From Symbiodinium natans (lineage: Eukaryota; Sar; Dinophyceae; Suessiales; Symbiodiniaceae), in the NCBI GenBank assembly GCA_905221605.1, contig CAJNDS010002102.1, positions 595,647 to 659,646 on the forward strand: a DNA stretch of 64,000 nucleotides. The letters run 5' to 3'. The stretch's first letter is position 1. Each line of letters starts with the position of its first letter. This document shows, piece after piece, positions 1-10,160 of this stretch. A program made the position numbers and the translations under genes. Under the pieces are notes generated by a model. The model worked only from the letters and a program-made list of their open reading frames with translations, had not been told where the DNA came from and made no database searches.

Positions 1-10
1 AACCCAGACC

Positions 11-268
<258 letters not shown>

Positions 269-657
269 CCTACACCCTAAACCCTAAACTCTAGCCCTAA
301 GCACTAAGCCCCAGATGTTGCTCGCTTTGGGGGTTCCCATGCTAGTACGGAGCCCTCTTCTTCAGGGTAGCCCCAAAAAAGGACCACATTTTTGAGACTT
401 GCCCATATGGTACTTTAGGGTTTAGGGATTAGCTAAGCCGCCCTAAACCCCAAGAAAGCAGTTAAGAAGGGAGGTTCCCTTTATAAGTAAGGACTCCCCT
501 TCTGATCTTATCCCAAGGTCGATGGACCTAAGCCCTAGACGATGTCATGTGTCTCGAACTACCACTTCCCAACAAAGGCATATCAGGGCATATAGGGCGA
601 TGTGGCGGAAAATACAGCTCCATCACTCCCTCCCGCTGGCGTTGTGCATCCCACCAG

Positions 658-734
658 CTGCCGAAGATCAACGGTCCGGGTTTAGGCTGAGGGCGAATGA
701 GGGCGAGGCCGAGGGGCTGGAGCAGCGGCGGCAG
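658..734 (+). CDS. Exon-like coding fragment with consensus donor
   Basis: The island begins after a pyrimidine-rich stretch ending CCACCAG and ends at CAG followed by GTGAGT, the ideal GT donor. The 77 nt read as 2 nt plus 25 codons, including NEGEAEGLEQRRQ, which is acidic and probably helical. An ATG-initiated frame (522-836) runs through the same bases in the same phase, so an unspliced ORF is the alternative. Product unknown. Confidence 0.42.
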
Positions 735-869
735 GTGAGTCGGGAGACATCGGCCACGCAGCAGGAAATGACAGGCTTGCTCCATGTGGGGAAGTTGATG
801 GAAAGGACAGACCTTCCCGACTCTTTAGGATCCTGAGCATTCTCCCAAAATCCTGCAGGCCTTGATTAA

Positions 870-1526
870 AAGGTTTAGGAATAGGGTTTAGGGTTTAGGG
901 GTTAGGGGTTAGGGGTTAGGGCTTAGGGCTTAGGGCTTAGGGCAACTTCAGAGGCTAACGGCTCTACGTTCCGTTTCTCAGAGCTGGCAAGCATCCGACC
1001 CCTAAACCCCTCAAGCGCCCGAAGCCCTCAACCCCTCAACCCCTGAAGCGCCCCAAACCCTCAACCCTAAACCCTAATTCAACCGAATTCAACCCCAAAA
1101 CCCTAGACCACTAAAACCTAAACCCCAAAACCCAAAACCCCAAAACCCTAAATCCTTCAACCCCTGAACCCTAAATCCCAAGACCCAAAACCCTGAGCCC
1201 TTAACCTCCAAAATAAACCCTAAACCCCAAACCCCAAACCCCAAACCCCAAAACCCAAGCCCCAAGCCCCAAACCCCAAACCCCAAAGCCCAACCCCAAA
1301 CCGTAAACCCCAAACCCCAAACCCCAAACCCCAAACCCCAAACCCCAAACCCTAAACCCTAAATCCTAAACGCCTTGAAGCCCAGAGGCTACCAGCAGGG
1401 AGCGCCTCCTCCTGGGGCGCCCGGGGGCCCGCCTGGCGGGACCTCCGGCGGCAACCCAAGGGGCTTAAGGGGTTTGAGGGGTTTAGGGTTAAGGGTTTAG
1501 GGTTTAGGGTTTAGGGTTTAGGGTTT
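870..1526. repeat. Mixed telomere-like arrays around 1.1-1.5 kb
   Basis: TTTAGGG/TTAGGGG/CTTAGGG at 870-942, degenerate CCCTAAA, CCCCAAA and CCCCAAAA at 1,050-1,370, then TTTAGGG again at 1,468-1,526. Between them, 1,375-1,460 is a GC-rich island open in more than one + frame. Long glycine/leucine-rich frames across the C-rich array are by-products of the repeat. Confidence 0.9.
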
Positions 1527-1548
1527 GGGGATTTACTGGATAGTTTTC

Positions 1549-1607
1549 CAACTTCGCTGAGTTTTTGTATGTCTGTATTCCTATTCCAAACCATTGGAAA
1601 ATCTATC
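1549..1607. repeat. Small imperfect inverted repeat
   Basis: GGATAGTTTTCCAA at the left and TTGGAAAATCTATC at the right form an imperfect stem of about 13 bp around a roughly 30-nt loop. It lies between TTTAGGG-rich stretches and may be a decayed short inverted-repeat element. Confidence 0.4.
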
Positions 1608-1959
1608 GTATTTCTAGGGTTTTGGGGTTTAGTGGTTGGGTCAGAGGCTGTTCTAGGGTTTAGGGGCTTTGGGGTCTAGAGCTTTGGGGTTCTAGGACTT
1701 TTGGGGTTTAGGGGCTTTCTAGGGTTCATGGGTTTCGGGTTTGGGTACTGTTTAGGGTTTGGGTAAGGTTCAGGGTCTAAAGAAGTTGGGCTTCAATGTT
1801 TCTATTTGTAGACGTTTTGAAGACCTAAAGAGTTCATTCATCGTTGAAGTTTCCGTGGGCGGTTGTTTCAGAAAAAACAACAGGTGGTGGCCAAGGTAGT
1901 TGTCTAAACCTCTTCGGGCCCCACAGGGAAACACGTCCATCACTTGCTGTTCGGGGGAA

Positions 1960-2093
1960 CATATGGGGGTTTACGAAACTTTGGGGGCCCCCCAATATAG
2001 TCCTCCAAATAGTTGGATTTCCTTACGATAAGGACCCCAGTAAGTTACTTCCGAAACCACGAACCCTAAACCCTTATGTCGGAACCCCCATAT
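1960..2093. mobile_element. MITE-like element family G, copy 1
   Basis: The ends match in inverted orientation (ATATGGGGGTTT at the left, GGAACCCCCATAT at the right) and the interior is also partly palindromic (GGGGTCCTTA/TAAGGACCCC). A second diverged copy is at 53,905-53,998. In this copy a short CCCTAAACCC stretch sits inside the right arm and is absent from the other copy, consistent with later insertion. Confidence 0.5.
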
Positions 2094-2094
2094 T

Positions 2095-2121
2095 CCGACA
2101 GTTTATATTATAAACTGTCGG
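2095..2121. repeat. Perfect 11-bp stem, 5-nt loop hairpin
   Basis: CCGACAGTTTA is followed by a 5-nt loop and its exact reverse complement. It abuts the right end of the family G element. Transposon end, terminator-like hairpin and chance palindrome cannot be told apart here. Confidence 0.7.
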
Positions 2122-2303
2122 GAAGCTATGCTAACCGTGGGGGCTGTGCTAGCCGTCAGGGGGCGGGATCGCTCTCGCTCCGGGTTTTGGGCTTAGGCTT
2201 TCTCTGGGCAAAAAAATCCTAAACCCTAAACCCTCTCCCCTAAACCCTAAACCTTAAACCCTAAACCCTAAACCCCAGCAACCCTCAACCCTCAACCCCA
2301 TAC

Positions 2304-2402
2304 TTTCGGGGCCGCGAGGACGACGGCCTCTGCCGGGGGGAAGACCCTCACCTTCACGACTCAATTAGGCACCCGAAGCGCCTGGTTCGGGTTCGAGGAC
2401 CC
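2304..2402 (+). CDS. Exon-like coding fragment
   Basis: An island of about 100 bp between CCCTCAA and CCCTAAA arrays is open on the + strand and reads GREDDGLCRGEDPHLHD and onward, acidic and histidine-containing. No clean donor is visible. Product unknown. Confidence 0.28.
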
Positions 2403-2608
2403 CAAACCCTAAACCCTAAACCCTAGCCCTAAACCCCAAACCCTAAACCCTAAACCGTAAACTCTAAGGCTTTGTTGGTTGAAGCGGGTTTAGGGTAGTG
2501 TTCGGGGGTGAATAGTTTTGGCCTTCTGGGTTAAGGTTAAGGCTAAGGGTCTCGGGCTGGCGGGAAGTTCGGTTTGAGGGTTTAGGGCTTAGGGTTTTAG
2601 GGCTTTGG

Positions 2609-2706
2609 GGCTATATGTGTGTTTGTGTTTGTGCTTGTGTTTGCGTTTGCGTTTGCGTTTGTGTTTGTGTTTCTGTTCGTGTTCGTGTTCGTGTTCGTGT
2701 TTCGGG
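2609..2706. repeat. TGTTTG/TGCGTT/TGTTCG hexamer array
   Basis: About 15 hexamers of the form TG(T/C)(T/G)TT or GTTCGT in three blocks (GTTTGT, GTTTGC, GTTCGT). This is a short minisatellite with block-wise variant amplification, unrelated to the heptamer. Confidence 0.85.
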
Positions 2707-2778
2707 TTTGAATTGTTAAAGGTTCTGGAGGTCCGGTGTGCTTATGACCTGCCTTGTAGACTTTAAGCCATACATATC

Positions 2779-2925
2779 CCTATATATATATATATATACA
2801 CATACATGTGTATAGCCCTAAACCCCAAACCCTAAACCCTCAACCCTCAACCCTCCGCCCTAAGCCCTGTAAACATATATATATATATATATACATACAT
2901 ATATATATATATACATATATAGCTA
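2779..2925. repeat. TA/CATA microsatellites around a CCCTAAA/CCCTCAA tract
   Basis: Alternating TA runs at 2,781-2,800 and 2,874-2,925 flank a short CCCTAAA/CCCTCAA array. Confidence 0.9.
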
Positions 2926-3508
2926 TGTACACATGTGTAGTATCCCGGCTGGCCGTGCATAGGGGAGGTTTACAAGTGGCGACATAACCATAGCAGCAAA
3001 GTCGCCCGGACCTCCAAGTACTTCCAACCCTACATACCGTATGCTTGCCCATAATTATACTTTCAATTAGGGTTTAGGGTTTAGGGTTTCGTGTTTAGGG
3101 TCTAGGGATGAGGGTACAACCGAGCTTGGGACGGACATGGCGTTGCCAGCCTTGTAGTTGTGGTGGGCTTCCCTGAAGGTGGAAGGAGGACCTAAGGCGC
3201 CCTACGTTCCGACTTCCGGAATTCCCCGGTTCTGGGGGTTTTTTTGGCGCTCCAACAAAGCTTTGTGCCAACCCGCAGCCCTCAATAGCTAACTTAGGAT
3301 ATAGCATTTAGAGTGGCCTGTATTAAGTCCAAGACGCTGGCCACCTTTTCGTTTTGGGGGCGGATGGGGCCTTCAGTGCTAGGGGAAGGGTTTTCCTGAA
3401 GCCCGCTTCCTCAAGACCTTAACCCTAAACCTTAAACCTAAACCCTAAACCCTAAACCCTAAACCCCAAACCCCAAACCCTAAACCCTAAACCCTAAAAC
3501 CCTTGACA

Positions 3509-3590
3509 CTGCAAGTGGATCTCTTGCCCTTGGCCAGGCAAGAAAGTCGAGGTCAGTGGAGCCTCTTGCCTCAGATCTGGCGGCTTTTGG
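3509..3590 (+). CDS. Exon-like coding fragment
   Basis: This island between CCCTAAA and TTTAGGG arrays reads LQVDLLPLARQESRGQWSLL on the + strand, an amphipathic sequence. A - strand frame is open too. No strong splice sites. Product unknown. Confidence 0.28.
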
Positions 3591-3678
3591 GTTTAGGGTT
3601 TAGGGTTTAGATCTTTTCAGACCGCCGGGTGTAGCAAAAGGATCCCAACAGGAGCCCCAAACAGGGAACCCCAAGAAG

Positions 3679-3731
3679 ATAGTAGGAATATGAAGACGAT
3701 GGTAGGTAAATTCCTAGTATATTCCTACTAT
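3679..3731. repeat. 13-bp perfect inverted repeat
   Basis: ATAGTAGGAATAT at 3,679-3,691 is exactly inverted at 3,719-3,731, with a 27-nt loop. It is an isolated short palindrome, possibly a remnant of a MITE-like element. Confidence 0.65.
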
Positions 3732-3849
3732 ACTCCTAGGGATGCGACAGGCTGACAGCGTTTCAGGAGGGTTGGTGATCATGAACTGCAAGCAGAGGAG
3801 GTTCAGGGTGTAAAGACTAGAGACATTAAAGTCTAAAGATCCCTAAGCC

Positions 3850-4092
3850 GTAAACCCTAACTGTAAACCCTAAACCCTAAACCCTAAACCCTAAACCCTA
3901 AACCCTAAACCCTAAACCCTAAACCCTAAACCCTAAACCCTAAACCCTAAACCCTAAACCCTAAACCCTAAACCCTAAACCCTAAACCCTAAACCCTAAA
4001 CCCTAAAACCTAAACCTAAACCCTGAACCCTGAACCCTGAACCCTAAACCCTAAACCCTAAACCTTAAGCCCTAAACCCTAAACCCTAAACC
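3850..4092. repeat. Long CCCTAAA array
   Basis: More than 30 heptamers, nearly perfect in the centre, with CCCTGAA and CCTTAAG variants clustered at the right edge. Confidence 0.97.
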
Positions 4093-4208
4093 TTTTGCGG
4101 CCCCGAAGGCTTCAACACCCCTGCTCAAACACAAAAGCCGGACCAGGAAAGCTATGATGCCTGCCTCCAGTCTTGCCGCGACTCCCCTGAGCTGAAGGAG
4201 CAATGCAG
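4093..4208 (+). CDS. Exon-like coding fragment, cysteine-containing
   Basis: Immediately after the long CCCTAAA array an open + frame of 38 codons reads FCGPEGFNTPAQTQ, then ESYDACLQSCRDSPELKEQC. The spacing of the cysteines, the charge pattern and the absence of simple repeats make this one of the most protein-like islands. It ends against GGTTCAGGGTTTAGGG. Family not recognised. Confidence 0.4.
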
Positions 4209-4253
4209 GGTTCAGGGTTTAGGGTTTGGGGTTTAGGGTTTAGGGTTTAGGGT

Positions 4254-4285
<32 letters not shown>

Positions 4286-4315
4286 GGCTAAGGGCTTAGG
4301 GTTTAGGGCTTTGGT
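4205..4315. repeat. TTTAGGG to TTGAGGG array
   Basis: TTTAGGG units followed by a homogeneous TTGAGGG block and then CTTAGGG. Variants are grouped, not scattered. Confidence 0.93.
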
Positions 4316-4666
4316 GCATATTGCGGCGGGGGAATTCCCAAGCTCAGGTGTCGGTGGCCTTGTTCTTGCTAGTTCTGCGTTCGTGGTTGTTCGGTTTTTG
4401 GGGTGTACCCTAAACCCTAAACCCGAAACCCTAAACCCTAAACTCTAAACCCTAATTAGAGCCTACACTGACATACAGTCCGTCCCCAATTTACCAATGT
4501 GCCAAAAAACCCTAAAGCCAAAGCTCTTTTCCATCAGGATTTTTGTCTTGAAAGGTCTACCCTACCTGCAGTATTTGAATTAGTTGCAATTATTTTAGGT
4601 TTAGTGTTCAGGGTGCGGGGGATTTTAGGTAACGAGTTTAGTAGGGTCCCATGAACTATCAAGTAG

Positions 4667-4683
4667 CCCCCCCCCCCCCCCCC
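4667..4683. repeat. C17 homopolymer
   Basis: A run of 17 C followed by a CCG-type triplet stretch. It is one of about ten long C or G runs in the window. Confidence 0.95.
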
Positions 4684-4990
4684 GCCGCCGCCTGCCCCCG
4701 CCTTCAAGCCCTCAATCCAAAACCCGAAACCCCAAAACCCTGAACCCTTACCCTGAACCCCAAACCCTAAATCCTCAACCCCAAAAAACCTATTTGAGCA
4801 AGCGCCATCACTCCCAACCATTCAAATGAGTAAGGGGTGGACACGAATGCCCAAAACCCTGCAAAGCGATGCGAACACTTGAAAAGCGACACCCCCTCAT
4901 GTTGCGTCCATTAGCGCCACCAGCCGGTTTTGGGTTTAGGGTTTAGGGTTTAGGGTTTAGGGTTTAGGGTTTAGGGTTTAGGGTTTAGGG

Positions 4991-5089
4991 TCATTGAGAC
5001 CCGAGGACGCCAATCAGGCCGGCGCCTTCGGCGTGGCCGATGCGGCCCTTGGTGGGGAGAGGGCGAACCAGGCTGCTTCCCGAAACTAG
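4991..5089 (+). CDS. Exon-like coding fragment, alanine-rich
   Basis: It lies between two TTTAGGG arrays (4,929-4,991 and 5,092-5,142). The + frame reads EDANQAGAFGVADAALGGER and onward and closes at a TAG that is part of the adjoining ...TAGTTTAGGG. If the donor is the GT of GTTTAGGG, the stop is not used. Product unknown. Confidence 0.33.
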   Translation, partial: SLRPEDANQAGAFGVADAALGGERANQAASRN

Positions 5090-5341
5090 TTTAGGGTTTA
5101 GGGTTTAGGGTTTAGGGTTTAGGGTTTAGGGTTTAGGGTTTCGGGTGTAGGGTTCAGGGTGTCGAGTTTTGAGTTTAGGGTTTAAGGTGTAGGGTTCAGG
5201 GTTGAGGTTAGGTTTAGGGTTGAGAGTTTGTGCGCAGTAGGGTGTAGAGTTTGTGCGTGGTAGGGTTTAGAGTCTAGAGTTTGGAGGGTTTAGGGTTTAG
5301 GGCTCAGGGTTTAGGATGTCTAGGATTCGATGTAGGGCCAG

Positions 5342-5418
5342 TTCGATGCGGCGCCGTCAGCAGAGCAGGCTTGCCTGCAGAAGGTCCTCATCCAGCACGG
5401 GTTGGCTCAGTTTGGAAG
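5342..5418 (+). CDS. Exon-like coding fragment, GTTTAGGG donor
   Basis: After GGGCCAG the frame starts cleanly (FDAAPSAEQACLQKVLIQHG) and runs 77 nt to ...GGAAG directly before GTTTAGGGTTT. It ends with 2 nt of a codon, which matches the 1-nt start of the next island at 5,502. This amphipathic helix-like piece is a good test case for a telomere-like array acting as an intron. Confidence 0.42.
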
Positions 5419-5419
5419 G

Positions 5420-5501
5420 TTTAGGGTTTAGGGTTTAGGGTTTAGGGTTTAGGGTTTAGGGTTTAGGGTTTCGGGTTTAGGGTTTAGGGTTTAGGGTTTA
5501 G
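5420..5501. repeat. TTTAGGG array as candidate intron
   Basis: An 82-bp array made entirely of TTTAGGG (one TTTCGGG) lies between two phase-compatible exon-like islands. Its first bases supply GT and its last complete unit supplies TTTAG. If spliced, this would be an intron composed only of telomere-like repeat. Confidence 0.9.
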
Positions 5502-5652
5502 GAGGTGTTCGAAACGCGGGTGGTCCCGGCTGTACCATTACACAAGTTGTGTCAAAGCCTTCAGAGCAGTCCGATGGAGGCCCGCAAGCCATGAACAATG
5601 CGAACCTGTTGGGTTGTGTGCCTTGTACCTTCGCGCGTGGCTGAGAAATTAG
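5502..5652 (+). CDS. Exon-like coding fragment
   Basis: It follows TTTAG and, in the phase left by 5,342-5,418, stays open for about 50 codons (CSKRGWSRLYHYTSCVKAF and onward) to a TAG at 5,650. A shorter exon ending inside this range is possible. The rest of the island to 5,880 is GC-rich non-repeat DNA without a clear frame. Confidence 0.3.
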
Positions 5653-6114
5653 ACGGTCTCATGCCCAGGCAGCGAGGCGACGAAGGTGTGCCAGAGACGC
5701 CCAGAACGCTGCATCACCTGCGTCTGGCGCTGCGGCAAGCGCAGAAGCAGCCGGGAGGATCAACGTGACGACCCCCGTGAGCGCCCGCACACATGCATCG
5801 TACGATCGCCTCGGAGCGTATGGCCCGTTGAGCAAGCCACTGCCGAGACCTTGTAGAGTTCACGGTTTAGTGCTACATGGTCTTCGTGTGCGTAAGTAGG
5901 GTTTAGGGTTCAGGGTAGGGTTAGGGTATACAGTCTATGGGTAGAGGGTTTAGGGTTTGCGGTTTAGGGTATAAGGTTTAGGGTTTGCGCGGTCTTGGTG
6001 TGTGTACCCAGGAAAGTACTAGAAGGGCAGATGTCTCAGCTTCACGGGCGTGGCTTCAAGAATCTTGCAAGATTGAAGCTGCTGCGGCAGCCTAGGCACT
6101 AAAACCCGAAGCCC

Positions 6115-6287
6115 GAAACCCGAATCCCTCAACCCTAAACCCTAAACCCTACACCCTACACCCTAAACCCTAAACCCTAAACCCTAAACCCTAAACCCTA
6201 AACCCTAAACCCTAAACCCTAAACCCTAAACCCCAAACCCCAAACCCCTAAACCCTACACCCTACACCCTAAACCCTAAACCCTAAG
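6115..6287. repeat. CCCTAAA/CCCTACA array
   Basis: CCCTAAA units with CCCTACA and CCCCAAA blocks near each edge. Confidence 0.95.
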
Positions 6288-6381
6288 CCAGAGGCACGTT
6301 GTGCTGAGTTCTGTGAGACGGAGTTCGAGCTGCTCTGCTTCCCTGGTGACTCCAAGGCCCCCCTCTCTTCTTCACACATAA
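6288..6381 (+). CDS. Exon-like coding fragment, acidic and cysteine-containing
   Basis: Between CCTAAG and GTTTAGGG the + frame reads CAEFCETEFELLCFPGDSK and continues to HI. There is no internal repeat. The likely donor is the GT of GTTTAGGG. Product unknown. Confidence 0.38.
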
Positions 6382-6707
6382 GTTTAGGGTTTAGGGTTTA
6401 GGGTTTAGGGTTTAGGATGTGGGGTTTATTGTTTTGGGTTTGGGATTTTGGGTCCAGGGTGTGGGGTTTGAAGTTTGGGGTTTTGGGTTTAGGTTTGTGG
6501 TGTGGAGGGTTTTTAGGGGTTCCGGTTGGGTTGGGGTGAGCGTTCAACAGGGTTTCGGCTACAGGGTGGAAGCTTTGTAGGCTTGGCGTCCCTAAGCCTT
6601 AAACTCTCAGCAGATGTAAGGGGCTTTGAGGGGTGAGGCTCCAGGATTGGGGCGTAGGTTTGTGCAAGTCTTGCGGCTCTTCAATGTTCTTTGGGGTTTT
6701 AGGGGCC

Positions 6708-6714
6708 CTAAACC

Positions 6715-6746
<32 letters not shown>

Positions 6747-6775
6747 ACCTTCAACCCTCAACCCTCAACCCTAAA
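6708..6775. repeat. CCCTCAA array
   Basis: Nine CCCTCAA-type units. The short proline-rich frames that cross them (STLNPQP repeats) are products of the array. Confidence 0.95.
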
Positions 6776-7126
6776 CCCAAAACTAAACCCTATATGGTTA
6801 AGGGGACCCAAAGCCTTAAAGCCTAAACCCATTTGGGAATCTTTGGGGCCATGAAGCTTAAGTCGCGATAAGCACTTTGAGGGCCTTTTTTTCGAAACCG
6901 TGTTTGGGTTTTTGGGACTCTTAAGGGTTCTAAGTGTTAAAAGTGGATGGACCGGGTTTCGGGGCAGGTCTCTGGCTTAGGCCTTACCCCAAACCCCACA
7001 CCCTCAACCCCAAGCCCTAAGCCCTTAGCCCTAAACCCGAAACCCTAAACCCTAAACCCTAATCCCCTAACCCTAAACCCTAAACCCTAAACCTTAAACC
7101 CTAAACCCTAAACCCGAAACCCAAAA

Positions 7127-7240
7127 TCGCGGAGAGAGGTGCTCGTGCGCGGTCGGGGGGCTGTCCCTGTCTCCACCCTAGCGGTGGGCGATGAGGCATT
7201 GTCAGCACTCCCAGCGGCACAGCCGCGTTTTAGCGCATAG
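7127..7240 (+). CDS. Exon-like coding fragment
   Basis: After a CCCTAAA/CCCGAAA array the + frame reads EVLVRGRGAVPVSTLAVGDE, then ALSALPAAQPRFSA and TAG at 7,238. Hydrophobic positions alternate like a beta-rich domain. Product unknown. Confidence 0.36.
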   Translation, partial: SRREVLVRGRGAVPVSTLAVGDEALSALPAAQPRFSA

Positions 7241-7675
7241 GGGTAGCCTTAAAAAACCCTAAACCATACTCCCTAGACCCAAAACCCTCGACCCTAAACC
7301 CTACACGCTAAACTCCTAAACCCTCAACCCTAATCCCTACACCCTACACCCTACACCGTGGGGTTAATTCAACTACAAAGTTCATGAGTAGAAAGTACCC
7401 CAAGTAATCAAGGTGATAACTATAGGTACTCGTTTAACACGCCAGCTGCTGCGGTTCATTGACCCACAATTGCCCTTAACAAAAACAAAAAAAGTCAGAA
7501 GCGGGCCATGGCAGCCTTTTAGCAACCCGAGCACACGAGTTCCTGGGACCTCGGGTCCAGGGTAAGGGTTTGGGGTCCCTAAACCCTAAACCTTAGCGAC
7601 CTGAACGCTAAGCCCTAAATCCTGACACCCCAAAGACCTGCCAAATCCACCCCCGAAACCCCCTAAGCCCTAAAT

Positions 7676-7830
7676 CCCTCAACCCTAAACCCCTAAACCC
7701 CTAAACCCCTAAACCCCTAAACCCCTAAACCCCTAAACCCCTAAACCCCTAAACCCCTAAACCCCTAAACCCTAAACCCTAAACCCTAAACCCTAAACCC
7801 GAAACCCTAAACCCTAAACCCTAAACCCCC
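7676..7830. repeat. CCCCTAAA octamer array passing into CCCTAAA
   Basis: About ten uniform CCCCTAAA octamers (7,683-7,768) change abruptly to the heptamer. A matching TTTAGGGG octamer array occurs in the other orientation at 31,080-31,190. Confidence 0.95.
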
Positions 7831-7847
7831 CCCACCCCCAAAACCCT

Positions 7848-7926
7848 GAAGCCAAGGACGGGTCGGGCGGGTGGGAGCTTCGCTTCGACCGAGTGGCGGC
7901 TCACCTCACCTTACCGGGGGAAGGAA
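7848..7926 (+). CDS. Exon-like coding fragment
   Basis: The + frame reads EAKDGSGGWELRFDRVAAHL, then TLPGEG, ending at GAA before GTTTGTTTAGGG. Flanked by CCCTAAA on the left and TTTAGGG on the right. The balanced composition makes chance less likely. Family not recognised. Confidence 0.4.
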
Positions 7927-7931
7927 GTTTG

Positions 7932-8015
7932 TTTAGGGTTTAGGGTTTAGGGTTTAGGGTTTAGGGTTTAGGGTTTAGGGTTTAGGGTTTAGGGTTTAGG
8001 GTTAGGGTTTAGGGA
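7932..8015. repeat. TTTAGGG array
   Basis: Eleven nearly perfect units. The following 8,015-8,275 is TTTAGGG-derived sequence degraded to TTTGGGG, GTTTAGG and similar words. Confidence 0.95.
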
Positions 8016-8413
8016 AGTTTTGGGGGTGCTGTAGGGCTTCGAGAAGTTTGGGGCTTCGGGAAGTTTAGGGCTTTGAGAAGTTTGTTTAGGGTTCAGGCAA
8101 GTCTCGGTGTGTTGGGGTTTAGAGATGTCTTAGAGATGTTTGTGGTTTTTGGGGCTTATGGGAAGATAGGGCCGTATTTCACTTTTTTGGGTTCAGGGTT
8201 TAGTGTTTTGGGCTTTCGTCGGGTTTTGGGGAATGGGTCTTTTTGCCGAGGGAAGTTTAGGTTTTAGGGGTGTGTGGGCCAGGGGCTGATGAGAGGCGCG
8301 AACACAGGTGCATGCCTGTGTGGACACACAGCCCGATCAGGCAGCCCGAGCCCTAAACCCTGAACCCTAAACCTCTAAACCCTAAAGTCCTAAACCCTAA
8401 TCTCAACCCACAG

Positions 8414-8848
8414 CTTGCTCTGCTCCCACATGGCTGCGATCTCCAGTGCATCGCATGGGCTCCTCAAAGATGCAGCTGGCGGAGAACGCCTTCTTTAGGG
8501 TTTGGGTTTATAGGGTTTAGTTCATTATGTTCTGGTGATCCCTTGGGCAAGCAAGCCCTGCACGGCGACCACTGTGGCAGTTGTCCAGCCTGGCGCTCTT
8601 TACCTCCGGAACTGCTGCAGCCGGGCAGCCCACTGCGTGGCCAACGAATCTGGAGCCGAAGTTTAGGGTTTTAGGCATTGGAGTTTAGGATTTGCTGGTT
8701 TAGGGAGTCTCTTGTCTTTTCCGCCGTCCTATGAAGGATCTTGGAGTTTAGGGCATGGGCGTCAAGCACAGAGCCCCAATGCCGCAAGTACCCTCTTGCT
8801 CAATGCCTTATCATATCCTCCAACAGGGAGCGCGCAGAATTCTCGGAC
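8414..8848 (+). CDS. Three exon-like islands: 8,414-8,496, 8,528-8,664, 8,752-8,848
   Basis: 8,414-8,496 follows CAACCCACAG and reads PTWLRSPVHRMGSSKMQLAE before TTTAGGG. 8,528-8,664 is GC-rich and open in three frames, so the frame is undecided. 8,752-8,848 follows TTTAG and reads MGVKHRAPMPQVPSCSMPYH, then ILQQGARRILG. Telomere-like stretches separate all three. Confidence 0.3.
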
Positions 8849-8849
8849 A

Positions 8850-9000
8850 CCCTAAACCCTAAACCCTAAACCCTAAACCCTAAACCCTAAACCCTAAACC
8901 CTAAACCCCAAACCCCAAACCCCAAACCCCAAACCCCAAACCCTAAACCCTAAACCCTAAATCCCAAACCCGAAACCCTCAACCCTAAACCCTAACCCCC
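8850..9000. repeat. CCCTAAA/CCCCAAA array
   Basis: Heptamers with a central CCCCAAA block, ending CCTAACCCCCACAG, which is a plausible 3' splice site for the next island. Confidence 0.95.
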
Positions 9001-9004
9001 ACAG

Positions 9005-9111
9005 TTGCTAAAGCCGAAGCAAGGTATACTAAGAACCAGGGGCAGAGCAACCCAGGTGGCGTTCCTGCATCGGGCGCCATCTATGGAAGCCGAGGTGGCC
9101 TTCGGGGTGCG
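9005..9111 (+). CDS. Exon-like coding fragment with both consensus splice sites
   Basis: Preceded by CCCCCACAG and followed by GTGAGG, this 107-nt island reads as 2 nt plus 35 codons: AKAEARYTKNQGQSNPGG, then GAIYGSRGGLRGAV. It is basic and glycine-rich. The C-rich telomere-like array upstream would act as the polypyrimidine tract. This is among the best-supported exons here; no family recognised. Confidence 0.48.
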
Positions 9112-9127
9112 GTGAGGTTTTGTTTAG

Positions 9128-9222
9128 GACCCCTGAACCCTAAACCCTAAAACATAAACCCTAAACCCTAAACCCTAAACCCTAAATCCTAAACCCTAAA
9201 CCCTAAAGCCCTAAGCCCTAAT
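9128..9222. repeat. CCCTAAA array, then T/G-rich degenerate stretch
   Basis: The array is followed by 9,225-9,760, T- and G-rich sequence with scattered TTTAGGG words and no convincing frame. Confidence 0.9.
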
Positions 9223-10160
9223 TTAGACTGTTTGAGGGCTCTTTTGGGGCGTTTTTCGGGGCACCATTTCGGGCTTTTTTTGGGTTCTTTGAGTGCTTGT
9301 TTCGGCATTTTTTTCAACGGCGCTTTGGGCTTTTTTGACGGCTGTTTTAGTGTTTTTAAGGGTTTGTGGTTGTATGTAATATCGAGGGATGGTTCGATAG
9401 GGCTTTAGTTTTTTTTTCTAGAGCTTTCAGGGCTTGAGGTGTCGGGTTTAGGGCTTAAGACTTGGGACTTAGGGTTAGGGCTGTTAGGGCTTGGGGTTTT
9501 GGGTTTAGGGCTTCTAGGGCTTTAGGTTTTAGGATTTTGGGGTTTCGGGTGGGCTTGTTTTGGCCTCTTTTTTATGTTAAACCTTTATCGGGGCTCCTTT
9601 AGAGTTCCCATTGTTCTTATTTATTCATTTTCTTGTTGTTTTTTCCATGGCCTTTTCGGATTTCGGGATTGGGTGTCTTATGGGTTTTAGGGTGGTGCGG
9701 TTTAGAGTTTAGGGCTTAAGGTTTCGGGTTTAGGGCTCAAGCTCTCCCGAAGCGATAAGTGTTGGTGGGCTTCGGGACTTATGGGTTGCGCACCTCATGG
9801 CACAGCTGCAGCCAAGGAAGCTCTAACCCGAAAAGGTTGGGGGTTTAGGGTTCAGAGAAAGCTCCTAAAGACTCAAAAACACCCAAAATGCCCTACAAAC
9901 CTCAAAGTGCCTTTGTTGGAAAAGCATGACGTGCTCTCCAAGCAAGACTTTGCCCGTGGCAGCAGGCTGCTGGGATCATTTACAAGCCAGAGGCTTTCAT
10001 CTTCGACCCCGACTTGCGCCAAATTGTCAAGCCAGTGCAGTGGGTGCATGACTGCATGCATGCCTTCTTTGTGAAAGGCATTGGGATGCCCTAAACCCAA
10101 AACCCAAAACCCAAAACCCTAATCCCTAAACCCTAGACCCCAAACCCCAAACCCTAAACC

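Noticed and set aside
1089-1334. Glycine/leucine/tryptophan-rich ORFs across heptamer arrays (also 30,129-30,356; 32,570-32,752; 35,134-35,349; 51,180-51,444)
   Set aside because: They are translations of GGGTTT-, GGGGTTTT- or AATACCCCC-type tandem repeats and disappear when the repeat is masked.
2095-2121. Bacterial-type intrinsic terminator
   Set aside because: The hairpin is perfect but has no T tract and the context is eukaryotic.
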